DNA from: Prorocentrum cordatum
Lineage: Eukaryota > Sar > Dinophyceae > Prorocentrales > Prorocentraceae
Assembly: GCA_963575745.1 (NCBI GenBank)
Contig: CAUYUJ010022554.1
Coordinates: 45,001 to 109,000 of the forward strand
Reading direction: 5' to 3'
Length of the DNA stretch: 64,000 bases
The translations under genes and the position numbers were made by a program. The notes beneath the pieces are model-generated. The model saw nothing but the letters and a program-made list of their open reading frames with translations, made no database searches and had not been told where the DNA came from. Positions within the stretch are counted from its first letter, which is position 1, and every line of letters begins with the position of its first letter. This document shows, piece after piece, positions 10,318 through 19,989 of the stretch.

Positions 10318-10590
10318 GGTCTTCCTCTGCCTCCTACTCCTCTCCTTCCTCCTCCTCCTCCTCCTCGTCGTCGTCCTCCTCCTCCTCCTCCTCCCCCTCC
10401 CCCTCCTCCTCCGCGAAGTTCGAAGCTGCGGACTGTGTCACCGATCCTTTTCTCTCTTTCTTTCTTTCTCTCTCTCTCTCTCTCTCTCTCGCAGCGCTCC
10501 GCAACGTCCCCTTCCGCCGTTGCGCCAGCCGCACGCCGCGAGCCTCCTCCTCCTCTTCCTCCTCCTTCTCCTCCTCCTCCTCCTCCTGGA
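10318..10590. repeat. (CCT)n, (TCTT)n/(TC)n and (CCT)n microsatellites
   Basis: CCT tract at 10318-10412, a CTTT/TC tract at 10450-10492 and a second CCT tract at 10545-10590. The non-repetitive stretch beside the last one (10583-10643) reads, on the - strand, as a folded-protein-like peptide (NVAPIPAAESLIAAEALQ). It could be an exon edge; this is not firm. Confidence 0.85.
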
Positions 10591-10649
10591 GGGCCTCGGC
10601 GGCGATCAGGGACTCCGCGGCAGGGATCGGGGCGACGTTTTGTGGGGGG

Positions 10650-10795
10650 GAGGATCGGCTCACAGGGGGGACTCATCGGCCCCCCATCGCCGACAGGGGC
10701 CCGATAGCCCTCTCCCCTCCCGCTAGGAACGCTCGGTTTCACCATCGGGGGCCGATCGCCGATCTATCTTTGCCGATGCCAGGCCGATCCCAGGC
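10650..10795 (+). repeat. Rep-D copy, third
   Basis: It shares CCCCCATCGCCGACAGGGGCC, GGGGGCCGATCGCCGATC and GCCGATGCCAGGCCGATCC-type words with 7370-7510 and 7920-8050. Confidence 0.6.
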
Positions 10796-11067
10796 GACAA
10801 ACCAGCCGGGAACGACCCACCCCTCCCCCACTTCCCCGAACTGCAGCGTGGGCGCGTCGGGGGACGACCGCCGCGACGAAGCGCCAATCGGATCCCCCGC
10901 CAGCGTGGAGCATGGGGGAGGGGGGGGGGAGCTCACGTGGCCACGAGTGCTCGCCGTTGGTTTCCGGCGCGTGCGCAGTCACGGCGCGGAGCCAGCGCCC
11001 GCTCTGGGCTCAGGGGGGGGCCCCGGTCTGCGGGCCGCTCCTCAGGCCCAGGTCGGAATTGGGTCGC

Positions 11068-11332
11068 TGCCCTCCTCCTCCTCCTCCCTTTCCTCCTCCT
11101 CCTCCTCCTCCTCCTCCTCCTCCTCCTCGTACTCCTCCCTTTCCTCCTCCTCCTCCTCCTCCTCCTACTCCTCCTCCTCCTCGTCCTCCTCCTCCTCCCT
11201 TTCCTCCTCCCTTTCCTCCTCCTCCTCCCCCTCCTCCTCCTCCTCCTCCTCCTCCTCCTCCTCCTTGTCCTCCTCCTCCTCCTCCTCCTCCTTGTCCTCC
11301 TCCTCCTCCTCCTCCTCCTCCTGGCGTCCATT
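11068..11332. repeat. (CCT)n microsatellite, 265 bp
   Basis: A nearly pure CCT tract with occasional CTT, CGT and TAC variants. Confidence 0.93.
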
Positions 11333-11499
11333 CTGGCAGTGCCATGACTGCATCGTTGCCCCTCGCCCCAGGGCTTCGGCAGGGAGAGGGGCAGACACCC
11401 CCAGCAAACGCGTGCGCGCGTGCGGGGCCAACCTGCGCGCTTGCGTCCGATGCGTCGCCCCTGGCGTTTGTCGGCATGCGGATTCGCGTGTGCAGATAG

Positions 11500-11645
11500 G
11501 CACCCTCTCTTGACGGGCGTTGTTGCCGATGCTCTCTGCATCGCACTCCGTGGAACAACGGGAGCGGGACATTCTCTCGATGGGCGTTGTTGTCGGAGAC
11601 CCTCGGCACTACACTCTGTGGAAAACGGAGCGGGGCAGCGGGTTC
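11500..11645. repeat. ~70-bp tandem duplication
   Basis: Two imperfect copies of a GACGGGCGTTGTTG ... CACTCCGTGGAA unit lie head to tail. The 11650-11700 flank (GCCGAGGCAAGATCTCCC) recurs at 13025-13060, and 11335-11395 (GCAGTGCCATGACTGCATCG) recurs at 12833-12880. Confidence 0.6.
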
Positions 11646-11869
11646 CGACCATGCCGCAGCCGAGGCAAGATCTCCCGCGGGGCGCCCCCGCAAACATTGG
11701 TCGTGGGGGGGGAGGGCATCTGATATGGTACGAGTGTTCGCTCTCGGTTTCCGACGCCTGCGTCGTTGCCCTTCCTTCGGGGGGCCTCGGCAGGGAGCGT
11801 GGCGGAGGGGTCGGACCATGTTGCAGCCGAGGCTCGCCGTGGCCACGAACGCCCTTGCGTTTCCATGAA

Positions 11870-11960
11870 TAGCTTCGCTCATTCCAGTGGCCCATATTGT
11901 ATCACTGGTGCTATATGTTTGTGTGCTCGTGGCGAGCGAGAAGGAGGAGGAGGAGGAGGG

Positions 11961-12000
<40 letters not shown>

Positions 12001-12816
12001 GCCTCTCGAATGCTTCTTGTGGCATTTTGGCGTGGACACGACGCCGCATTTTGAGGCTGCTTTGGGTGTCTTGGGAGGCCTCTTCGGGGGCCTCGTGACG
12101 GCCTCTTGAGCACCTCTGAGGCTTCTCTTTGAGGGTCTTGAGGGCCTCTTGGGGCCGGTTCGGGGGCCTCTTGGGTGCCTCCCGAAAGCCTCGGTGCCTC
12201 TTCGGCTTGTCTCGGAGGGTATTGGGGGCCTCTTGGACCGTCGTGGGGCTCTTATAGACCGTCTTGGCGGTCTCTTGGGCCGTCTTGGCACCCGCTTGGG
12301 CCGTGCCGGGGCGTTTTCAGAGGCCTCTTGGGCCGTCTTGGGGCGAAATTGTGGGCCTCCTGGCCAGTCGTGGAGCGTCAAGAAGCTGAACATGTGAGAA
12401 CGAGGAAATCACCAACAAATGCAATGGACATCGATGGCTTTAACTTCTTGGGGCCTTCTTGGGAATGCTTCTGGAGGCTTTTCGGGGCGTCTGGGAGGCT
12501 GCTTGAGCTGTCTTGGGGCAACCCTTGTCTTGGAGCGACCTTGTGGCGTCTCGGAGCCCTCTGAAATTATCTTGGCGATCTCTTCGGGGCCACCTTCGCC
12601 CTTCTTGTGGCTTTCTGGGAGGCCCTGAAGGCGGCGCCCAGGAGCAAAACCATCTCTGAGGCGGACTTGCCCAGACCTTTCCGGGACCTTGCTGCGCGGA
12701 CCTTGCCGGGTTACTTCGGCCGGGGACCCCCAGGGGCGGCCCTGCGCGCGCGAGCAAGAAAATTCTGAACCAGTCACCAGAGCTTTTGGCACGCTTCTGG
12801 CCCGTTGGGCCAGCGA
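11870..12816 (+). repeat. Rep-C copy 1: bipartite CTTGGGG minisatellite element
   Basis: The 5' end carries AGCTTCGCTCATTCC and GGCCCATATTGTATC. Then follow a (GGACGA)n patch, a minisatellite of CTTGGGGGCCTCTTGGGCCGT-type units (12060-12375), an A-rich spacer of about 70 bp (12376-12445), a second minisatellite (12446-12700), and a GC-rich 3' tail with CCGGGGACCCCCAGGGGC and CCCGTTGGGCCAGCGA. The same order occurs at 25360-26130. The - strand carries a long Lys/Arg/Pro-rich frame across the minisatellites. No transposase or RT motif is present, so it is at most non-autonomous. Confidence 0.7.
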
Positions 12817-12889
12817 TTCTAGCGCTCCTGGTGGCAGTGCCATGACTGCATCGTTGCCCCTCACTCGGGGAGCCTCGGCGGGGAGGAGG

Positions 12890-13012
12890 CGCAAGAAGAG
12901 ACGAGGCAGGAGGAGGAGAAATAGGAGGAGGAGGAGGAAGGGGGAGGAAGATAAAGAGGAGGAGGAGGAGGAGGAGGAGGAGGAGGAGGAGGAGGAGGAG
13001 CGGAGCAGAGGG
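12890..13012. repeat. (GGA)n microsatellite
   Basis: Purine tract of AGG/GGA units beginning just after a GGGAGCCTCGGCGGGG segment. Confidence 0.92.
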
Positions 13013-13112
13013 CCCAGACCACGCCGTGGCCGAGGCAAGATCTCCCTCGGGGCGCTGGACCCCGGCGCGAGCGCCGCCGCCTTCCAGGTGAAGGACGTGC
13101 TGAAGGCTGGAG

Positions 13113-13142
<30 letters not shown>

Positions 13143-13144
<2 letters not shown>

Positions 13145-13378
13145 CTCGTCGTGTCGGCGGCGGCGTCGGCGTCGTCGGCGTCGGCGTCGACATCGTCGTT
13201 GTCGTCGTCGTCGTCATCGTCGTCGTCGTCGGTGCTGGCCGCAGCTGCCTCTTGCGCCGACGCCTTCTGGGTGAAGGGCGTCCTGAAGGCTGGAGCTCCG
13301 GGGGCCTGAGGTGGCCCATCGGGCGTCGAGCAACGGGGGGTGCGCCTCCAAGGAGGGCACACAGTCAGACGGGGCTCT
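13143..13378 (+). repeat. Left direct repeat flanking the 225-bp array
   Basis: From GACTCGTCGT through a GTC-rich tract, GCCGCAGCTGCCTCTTGCGC, GGTGAAGGGCGTCCTGAAGG and GGCACACAGTCAGACGGGGC. The same sequence, with few differences, lies at 16061-16302 on the far side of the satellite array. One frame gives a peptide-like stretch (CADAFWVKGVLKAGA) in both copies, and a weaker version (AAFQVKDVLKAGA) just upstream at 13075-13110. This raises the possibility of a duplicated exon. Confidence 0.8.
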
Positions 13379-13450
13379 CGGACGTTCTGGAGCGTCCTCC
13401 GGGGCGCTCTCAGAAGGCCGCGGCGCCCGAGAAGGCCGCGGTGCGAGAAG
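13355..13450 (+). repeat. Rep-A fragment
   Basis: AGTCAGACGGGGCTC, GACGTTCTGGAGCGTCCTCC and CAGAAGGCCGCGGCGCC follow the left flank in the same order as in the fuller copies. Confidence 0.6.
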
Positions 13451-13494
13451 GGCGCGGCGCCCTGGGGTCCGAGGTGGCCCATCGGGCCCGTTCC

Positions 13495-13632
13495 TCTTCC
13501 TCCTCATCCTCCTCCTCCTCCTTCTCCTCCTCCTCCTCCTCCTCTTTCTCCTGCTCCTCCTCCTCTTTCTCCTGCTCCTCCTCCTCCTCCTCCTCCTCCT
13601 CCTCCTCCCTCTCCTCCTCCCCCCCTTCCTCC
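13495..13632. repeat. (CCT)n microsatellite
   Basis: A near-pure CCT/CTT/CTG tract between the left flank and the satellite array. Confidence 0.93.
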
Positions 13633-13639
13633 GGTGGCC

Positions 13640-15727
13640 CGGGTGTGCGATAAACGGGCAGTGCGTCGTCGTCGTCGTCGTCGGCGTCGTCGTCGGCGTC
13701 GTCGTCGGCGTCGGCGTCGCCGTCGGCGTCACCTCCGATGGCGACTCGGCCGCCTTGGGAGGGGAACGCTCAGGCGGGGAATCACCACCAAGCGGCGTAT
13801 TTCAGGATTGCGGGCCAGGAGATACGCTTACTTGAGCGGGAAGAACAAGAGCCTGACTTTAAGAGCGAGGATGTCCCGTCGGGCGTCGAGTAACGGGGGT
13901 GCGATAAACAGGCAGTGCGTCGTTGTCGTCGTCGGCGTTTTCTTCGTCGGCGACGGCGTCACCTCCGATGGCGACTCAGCCGCCTTGGGAGGGGAACGAT
14001 CAGTCGGGGGATCACCACCAAAAGGCATATTTGAGGATTTGGGGCAGGAGATACGCTTGCCTCAGCGGGAAAACAAAAGCCTGACTTTAAGAGCGAGAAT
14101 GGCCCATCGGGCGTCGAGTAATGGGGGTGCGATAGACGGGCAGTGCGTCGTCGGCGTCGGCGTCGGCGTCACCTCCGATGGCGACTCTGCCGCCTTGGGA
14201 GGGGAACGATCATGTGGGGGATCACCACCAAAAGGCATATTTGAGGATTGGGGACCAGGAGATATGCTTGCGTAAGCAGGAAAACAGGAGCCTGACTTTC
14301 AGAGCGAGAACGGCCCATCGGGCGTCGAGTAACGGGGGTGCGATAAACGGGCAGTGCGTCGTCGTCGTCGGCGTTGGCGTCGGCGTCGGCGCCGGCGTCA
14401 CCTCCGATGGCGACTCAGCCGCCTTGGGAGGGAAACGATCAGGTGGTGGATCACCACCAAAAGGCATATTTCAGGATTGGGAACCATGATATACGCTTGC
14501 TTAAGCAGGAAAACAGGAGCCTGACTTTAAGAGCGAGAATGGCCCATCGGGCGTCGAGTAACGGGGGTGCGATAGACGGGCAGTGCGTCGTCATCGTCGT
14601 CGTTGATGTCGTCGTCGTCGTCGGCGTCGGCGTCGGCGTCACCTCCGATGGCGACTCGGCCGCCTTGGGAGGGGAACGATTATGCGGGGGATCACCACCA
14701 AAAGGCACATTTCAGGATTGGGGTCCAGGAGATACGCTTGCTAGAGCGGGAAAAAAAGAGCCTGACTTTAAGAGCGAGAATGGCCCATCGGGCGTCGAGT
14801 AACGGGGGTGCGATAAACAGGCAGTGCGTCGTCGTCGTCGGCGGCGGCGTCGGCGTCGGCGTCACCTCCGATGGCGGCTCAGCCTCCTTGGGAGAGGAAC
14901 GATCATGCGGGGGATAACCACCAAAAGGCATATTTCATGATTGGGGTCCAGGAGATACGCTTGCTAGAGCGGGAAAAAAAGAGCCTGACTTTAAGAGCGA
15001 GGAGGATGGCACATCGGGCGTCGAGTAACGGGGGTGCGATAAACAGGCAGTGCGTCGTCGTCGTCGGCGGCGGCGTCGGCGTCGGCGTCACCTCCGATGG
15101 CGGCTCAGCCTCCTTGGGAGAGGAACGATCATGCGGGGGATAACCACCAAAAGGCGTATTTCAGGATAGGGGACTAGGAGATACGCTTGCTTGAGCGGGA
15201 AAACAAGAGCCTGATTTTAGGACCGAGAATGGCCCATCGGGCGTCGAGTAACGGGGGTGCGATAAACGGGCAGTGCGTCGTCGGTGTCGGCGTCGGCGCC
15301 GGCGTCACCTCCGATGGCGGCTCAGCCGCCTTGGGAGGGGACCGATCAGGCGTGGGATCACCACCAAAAGGCGTATTTCAGGATTGGGGACCAGGAGATA
15401 CGCTTGCTAGAGCGGGGAAACACGAGTTTGTCTTTAAGAGCGAGGATAGCCCATCGGGCGTTGAGTTATGGGGGTGCGATAAACGGGCAGTGCGTCGTCA
15501 TTGTCGTTGTTGTCGTCGTCGGCGTCGGCGTCGGCGTCACCTCCGATGACGACTCAGCCGCCTTGGGAGGGGAACGATCAGGCGTGGGATCACCACCAAA
15601 AGGCATATTTCAGGATTGGGGACCAGGAGATACGCTTGCTAGAGCGGGAACAAAAAAGCCTGACTTTAAGAGCGAGGATGGCCCATCGGGCGTCGAGTAA
15701 CGGGGGTGCGATTAACGAGCAGTGCGT

Positions 15728-15759
<32 letters not shown>

Positions 15760-16012
15760 TCACCTCCGATGGCGGCTCAGCCGCCTTGGGAGAGGAACGA
15801 TCAGGCGGGGGATAACCACCAAAAGGCGTATTTCAGGATAGGGGACCAGGAGATACGCTTGCTAGAGCGGGAAAAAACAGAGCCTGATTTTAGGAGCGAG
15901 GATGGCCCATCGGGCGTCGAGTATCGAAGGTGCGATAAACGGGCAGTGCGTCGTCGTCGTCGTTGCCGTCGTCGGCGTCGGCGTCGGCGTCGGCGTCACT
16001 TCCAGTGCGATA
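13640..16012 (+). repeat. Rep-B: ~225-bp satellite array, about 11 units
   Basis: Head-to-tail units with marker word CACCTCCGATGGCG near 13731, 13961, 14171, 14400, 14641, 14863, 15090, 15307, 15539 and 15762, and a degenerate one near 15998. The spacing is 210-241 bp. Each unit holds GGCCCATCGGGCGTCGAGTA, GGGTGCGATAAACGGGCAGTG, a GTC/GGCGTC microsatellite of variable length, GCCGCCTTGGGAGGGGAACG, ATCACCACCAAAAGGC and CCAGGAGATACGCTTGC. Length variation lies mostly in the GTC part. Two adjacent units (about 14750-14950 and 14980-15180) are almost identical. Frames run across units but are interrupted in every copy, so no protein is claimed. Confidence 0.9.
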
Positions 16013-16060
16013 AGTGGGCAGTGGGTCGTCGTCGTCGTCGTCGGCGTCGGCGTCGTCGTC

Positions 16061-16063
16061 GAC

Positions 16064-16096
<33 letters not shown>

Positions 16097-16302
16097 TCGG
16101 CGTCGTCGTCGACATCGTCGTTGTCGTCGTCGTCGTTGTCGTCGTCGTCGTTGGTGCGGACTGGCCGCAGCTGCCTCTTGCGCCGACGCCTTCTGGGTGA
16201 AGGGCGTCCTGAAGGCTGGAGCTCTGCGGGCCTGAGGTGGCCTATCGGGCGTCGAGCAACGGGGGTGCGCCTCCAAGGAGGGCACACAGTCAGACGGGGC
16301 TC
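16061..16302 (+). repeat. Right direct repeat flanking the 225-bp array
   Basis: Counterpart of 13143-13378 in direct orientation. It shares with the satellite unit the segment GGCGTCGAGxAACGGGGGTGCG, which suggests that the array arose from this sequence. Confidence 0.8.
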
Positions 16303-16610
16303 GGACGAGGATCAATTCGTTCCAGAGTGTTCCGGAACGTCCTCAGAGCGTTCCGGGGGCCGAGACGTCTTCCAGAGCCACCAGATCTCAGAGACTCTCT
16401 CAGTTTATCTTCCAGGGCTGGACCTAAACGGTGTTTTGGGGATTTCGTGGGCCGTTTTCGTTTCGACTTCGTTCTGCGGTAGAGGTGGATTGAAGACAAA
16501 ACGAGGGACAACGAAAGCAAAGCGAAAACGAAAAACACCGTTGAGGTTCAGCCCTGTTATCTTCACCCGATGTCGTCCTCGTCTTGGCTTCGCCCTGCAT
16601 CGTGCACGGT
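16282..16610 (+). repeat. Rep-A copy interrupted by a MITE
   Basis: The Rep-A sequence runs from GGCACACAGTCAGACGGGGC to TTATCTTC at 16412. It resumes at TTATCTTCACCCG (16557) and ends in TCGTCCTCGTCTTGGCTTCG, matching the uninterrupted copy at 4866-5062. Confidence 0.75.
16413..16556 (+). mobile_element. hAT-like MITE, copy 1, with 8-bp target-site duplication
   Basis: A 144-bp non-coding element. Its terminal inverted repeats are about 25 bp: it starts CAGGGCTGGACC and ends GGTTCAGCCCTG, with inner AACGGTGTTTT facing AAAACACCGTT. It is flanked by perfect 8-bp direct repeats TTATCTTC at 16405-16412 and 16557-16564. An 8-bp duplication and termini beginning CAGGG are typical of the hAT superfamily. 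It carries no transposase, so it would depend on an enzyme encoded elsewhere. A second copy in opposite orientation lies at 53126-53271. Confidence 0.8.
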
Positions 16611-16774
16611 GAGTGGCCACGTGTCCTCCCGGTGCTCGGGCCTCCACGGCCAGGCACGCCGCCGGCCCTCTGCATATGCACCTGGCGCGTGGCCGCCACG
16701 TGCGCTCGACGCGCACGGCAAGGTCACGACTATTCTGCACGCCACAGAGCGGGAGTCGCCCTAGCAGCAAAAAC

Positions 16775-16779
16775 TCTCA

Positions 16780-16865
<86 letters not shown>

Positions 16866-16953
16866 GCATCAGCATCAGCATCAGCATCAGCATCAGCATC
16901 AGCATCAGCATCAGCATCATCACCAGCATCATCATCAGCAGCATCATCACCAG

Positions 16954-16985
<32 letters not shown>

Positions 16986-17205
16986 CATCATCATCATCAC
17001 CATCATCATCAGCAGCATCCATCAGTATCAATCATCATCATCATCATCCTCATCATCATCATCAGCAGCAGCAGCAGCAGCACCAGCATCAGCATCAGCA
17101 TCATCATCAGCATTATTATTATTATTATTATTATTATTCGTATTATTAGTAGTATTAGTATTTTTATTAGTATTAGTATTAGCATCATCATCAGCATCAG
17201 CAGCA
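16775..17205. repeat. (CAT)n/(CAG)n/(ATT)n compound microsatellite
   Basis: About 430 bp of CAT units interspersed with CAG, passing into ATT and AGTATT toward the right end. It gives poly-His/Ile/Ser or poly-Met/Asp frames that should not be read as proteins. Confidence 0.93.
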
Positions 17206-17212
17206 GCAGCAT

Positions 17213-17323
17213 CCTTGCCTGCTCGGCCCATCCTTAAGGAGTCCCTCGCTCCAAGCACTGCAACCTGGGCGTTCCGAGGGGCTTGCGTCCTTACCGCGCG
17301 TCTTCTGATACGCGTGGACTGTA
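17213..17323 (+). mobile_element. Partial copy of the pogo/mariner-like MITE
   Basis: It resembles the right half of the element at 22400-22572: CGGCCCATCCTTAAGG, GAGGGGCTTGCGTCCTTACC, GCGCGTCTTCTGATACGCG, ending GTGGACTG followed by TA. The left terminal repeat is missing where the CAT microsatellite abuts. Confidence 0.45.
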
Positions 17324-17374
17324 CTCCACGAGAGCAGCCGGCCGCATCCTGGCACCGTCAGGCCTGGCCAGGTT

Positions 17375-17560
17375 GCCGCACGGATCGTCACCCATCAAAC
17401 CAACCCAACCCGGAGGCCCCAATATGCCCATCCTTCGCAGCGGGAGGGGGGCGTCGGGGAGCATAGAAAAAACACGCGTGGAACCCGTCTCCCCCCCCAA
17501 GTGGAAATGTTGGTCTTCGGATTCGGTAAGGGCTGAATGGGGCCCAAGGGGCACGAAAGG
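17375..17560 (+). repeat. Rep-G copy 1
   Basis: It contains CACCCATCAAACCAACCCAA, CCCGGAGGCCCCAATATGCC and ACGCGTGGAACCCGTCTCCC. These match 51405-51560 in the same order and orientation. Confidence 0.6.
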
Positions 17561-17829
17561 TGCACGCTTCTCCCTCCCCCCATTGATCGCCCCCCATTCA
17601 TGAACGCCCGAGCCCAGCACTGGTCCTGCGAGCAGAACTGGGGGGAGATGTTGGAGGTTCTTGGTTCGAGAAGCGTTCGGCCCTTTTCGGCCTTCAGGGG
17701 CCGTTTTCGGGCCCCAGGGCTGCCAACAATTGATCTGGGGTGACCGATTTGAACAGGTTGGCCCTTACCTTTATCTCTCCTTCCTAACCGATTGTCTCGA
17801 GGTCACTCCAGTTCTCTCACCCCCCGGCC

Positions 17830-17960
17830 GCCTCCAACCTGGAGGCGTGCTGGGAGCTCTTCATCGTCGGCCTGATCTTGTTCTTCGTGACCGCCGCGAT
17901 CAATCAGGCGCTTGGGGTTGGGCAGGGGCAAAGTCGACTAGACGTAAGAATGACCTTTCG
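17830..17960 (+). CDS. Putative exon encoding one transmembrane helix
   Basis: The frame opening at 17830 encodes SNLEACWELFIVGLILFFVT (17833-17892), then AAINQALGVGQGQSRLDV. This is about 18 strongly hydrophobic residues after an acidic lead, as expected for a single membrane-spanning helix, followed by a polar region. No start or stop can be linked to it and the frame loses protein-like character after about 17960. It could be one exon of a membrane protein; the family is not recognised. The hydrophobic helix is seen directly, while exon status is inference. Confidence 0.4.
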
Positions 17961-18109
17961 CGCCCAGGTTTGGTCCCCCCGCGGCCCCCGAAAAGTCGCG
18001 CACCAAAGGTCACTCTTACCCAGGGTCACTCCTGCGTGTAGCCGACAAAGTCAGGGGGGGGGGATCTGTTCATCACACGCATGTTGCACGCCGCGCCAGT
18101 GCGGCTCGG

Positions 18110-18365
18110 GCGCTGCAGCGGCTGCCAATGAGGGAGTGATGGGAAGGGGCCACAGGAGGGGGGACCGATGACACAGATGTGCGGCCTCCGACTTCCTGGT
18201 GCTCGTGTTGTTGCTGGTCACTCCTCCTCCTCCTCCTGCGCTGCAGCGGCTGCCAATGAGGGAGTGATGGGAAGGGGCCACAGGAGGGGGGACCGATGAC
18301 ACAGATGTGCGGCCTCCGACTTCCTGGTGTTCGTGTTGTTGCTGGTCACTCCTCCTCCTCCTCCT
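18110..18365 (+). repeat. 128-bp tandem duplication
   Basis: Two copies (18110-18237 and 18238-18365) are almost identical. The only clear difference is GTGCTCGTG versus GTGTTCGTG. Each ends in a CCT tract that is short in copy 1 and expands into the long microsatellite after copy 2. Confidence 0.9.
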
Positions 18366-18481
18366 CCCTCCTCCTCCTCCTCCTCCTCCTCCCTCCTCCT
18401 CCTCCTCCTCCTCCTCCTCCTCCTCCTCCTCCTCCTCCTCCCCCTCCTCCTCCTCCTCCTCCTCCTCCTCCTCCTCCTCCT
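18350..18481. repeat. (CCT)n microsatellite
   Basis: Near-pure CCT tract following the 128-bp duplication. Confidence 0.93.
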
Positions 18482-18700
18482 GCGTGCTCATGGGGGCAAC
18501 TGCTCTGGGCCGCGCGGCCTGCTGTGCAGGCCAGGCCGCCCTCGAAGGTGCCGTGGGAGCTCGTGCTCGAGTGGCCATGGGCGCTCGCGGTTCTCCGGGT
18601 ACTTCCACGTGCAGTGGCACAGCGACGCTCAGAAGTGCAGGTGCTGGCACCCGCCCTCGTGCGAGTATACCGTTCTCGGGGCCAGGCTGAACTGCATTCT
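18482..18700 (+). CDS. Putative Cys-rich exon
   Basis: In the frame through 18600-18697 the peptide YFHVQWHSDAQKCRCWH is followed by PPSCEYTVLGARLNC. This gives four Cys in about 32 residues with aromatic and polar residues typical of a disulfide-bonded extracellular module. The upstream part (18490-18597) in the same frame is also Cys-rich but Arg/Gly-biased and less convincing. A CCT tract bounds each side (18350-18481 and TCTCCTCCTCCTG at 18698-18710). No family is recognised. Confidence 0.4.
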
Positions 18701-19337
18701 CCTCCTCCTGCGCTACCGCCTGAGGCGCAACCGAAGGTTACTTCGCCACCTCTTAGAAGGAACCTCGCAGGCGAGAGGACTCTCCCCTGACCCCTGGGGT
18801 CCCTCTTCCGCGGTACGAGACCGCGGGCACCAAAATACAAAATTGAAAGGTATGGCCTCCCCAGCGGGCTCGGAGAGTCCGCAAGCCTCCCCGAGGCAGC
18901 CTGGACCGACGAACCCAGCGGGCAGTCGTCGGCCAGGCTATCGCGGGACGACTGCGGACCTTTCAAGTCCCTGGAACGGAGTTTGGCCAATGCTTCAGTC
19001 ATTCGGGCAGCCGCCCTTCGTCTATCCTCTTGAGCGTGTTCTTGCCATCCTTGCTGAGGCTAGGCACACACGGGGACGACAACTTAATGAAACGCGTGAC
19101 TCCCTGGGCCGCACATGCCCTACATGACCAAAGTCCTCGCACCTGCTCTACTCGGTGCGTGGGGTGAATCTGAATATTCTCCTCCTCCTCCTCATCCTCA
19201 TCCTCCTCCTCCGCTGTGCCTGTCACAACGCAGCTGCTTCCTGGTCCCAGGGCGTGACGTTTTTTCCTCGATGCCGCCACTGATTTGTTTCAGACGTGAA
19301 AGGCCCCTGCTGGCAGAAAATCCTGCTCCTCCCCCGC

Positions 19338-19415
19338 CGCCCCCCGCGAGGTGGCCAGACAGAAGCAGGCCCAGCTCGACGAGGCGGAGATCGCGAAGCT
19401 GGAGATGTGGGGCCC
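19338..19415 (+). CDS. Putative coiled-coil exon fragment
   Basis: The frame encodes REVARQKQAQLDEAEIAKLE followed by MW, a charged amphipathic helix. A pyrimidine-rich CCCTCCCTCCCGCAG at 19436-19450 downstream looks like a possible 3' splice site. Too short to name. Confidence 0.35.
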
Positions 19416-19489
19416 AATAGCACACACCACCGCCCCCTCCCTCCCGCAGGCAGACGGGGAGAAGAGGAGAGGAAGACGAGGGCAGAGGC

Positions 19490-19765
19490 CTCCTCCTCCT
19501 CCTCCTCCCTTCCTCGCTCATCTTTCTCCTCCTCGCTCCTCCTCCTCCTCCTCGCTCCTCGCTCCTCCTCCTCCTCGCTCCTCGCTCCTCCTCCTCGCTC
19601 CTCCTCCTCGCTCCTCCTCCTCCTCCTCCTCCTCCTCCTCGCTCCTCCTTGCTCCTCCTCGCTCCTCCTCCTCCTCCTCCTCCCCCTCCTCCTCCTCCTC
19701 CTCCTCCTCCTCCTCCTTCTCCTCCTCCTCGCTCCTCGCTCCTCCTCCTCCTCCTCCTCCCAAGG
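19490..19765. repeat. (CCT)n/(GCTCCT)n microsatellite
   Basis: CCT units regularly broken by CGCTCCT, giving a higher-order 6-12-bp pattern. Confidence 0.92.
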
Positions 19766-19989
19766 GGGAGGCATGCCGGTGGTGGTGCCGTACCGCCCTG
19801 GGGCCCGCAGGAGAAGCAGCGGTCGGGCAAGAAGGACTGAGCCACGGGCGCTCTGCGCCCCCGCGCCGCAGCGCCATCTGCGGGCGCTCTGTTGGCGCGA
19901 GGCGGGGGCCGTCCGGGCAGCCCGGGGAGCCGTCCGCCTGGGCAGCTCCGCGGCGTGGGGCAGGGAGCCCGCGTGCCGGCCGGGTGTCG

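Noticed and set aside
10937-11895. Arg-rich minus-strand frame and plus-strand Leu-rich frame resembling membrane protein
   Set aside because: The Leu run is the CCT tract read in one frame.
13640-16012. Regularly spaced repeats considered as a CRISPR-like array
   Set aside because: Units of about 225 bp are continuous tandem copies without unique spacers, and there are no cas-like genes.
13640-16012. Overlapping 80-140-codon frames in each satellite unit (MAHRASSNGGAI... type)
   Set aside because: They restart and stop with every unit, overlap in alternating frames and contain the length-variable GTC tract. This is a repeat artefact.
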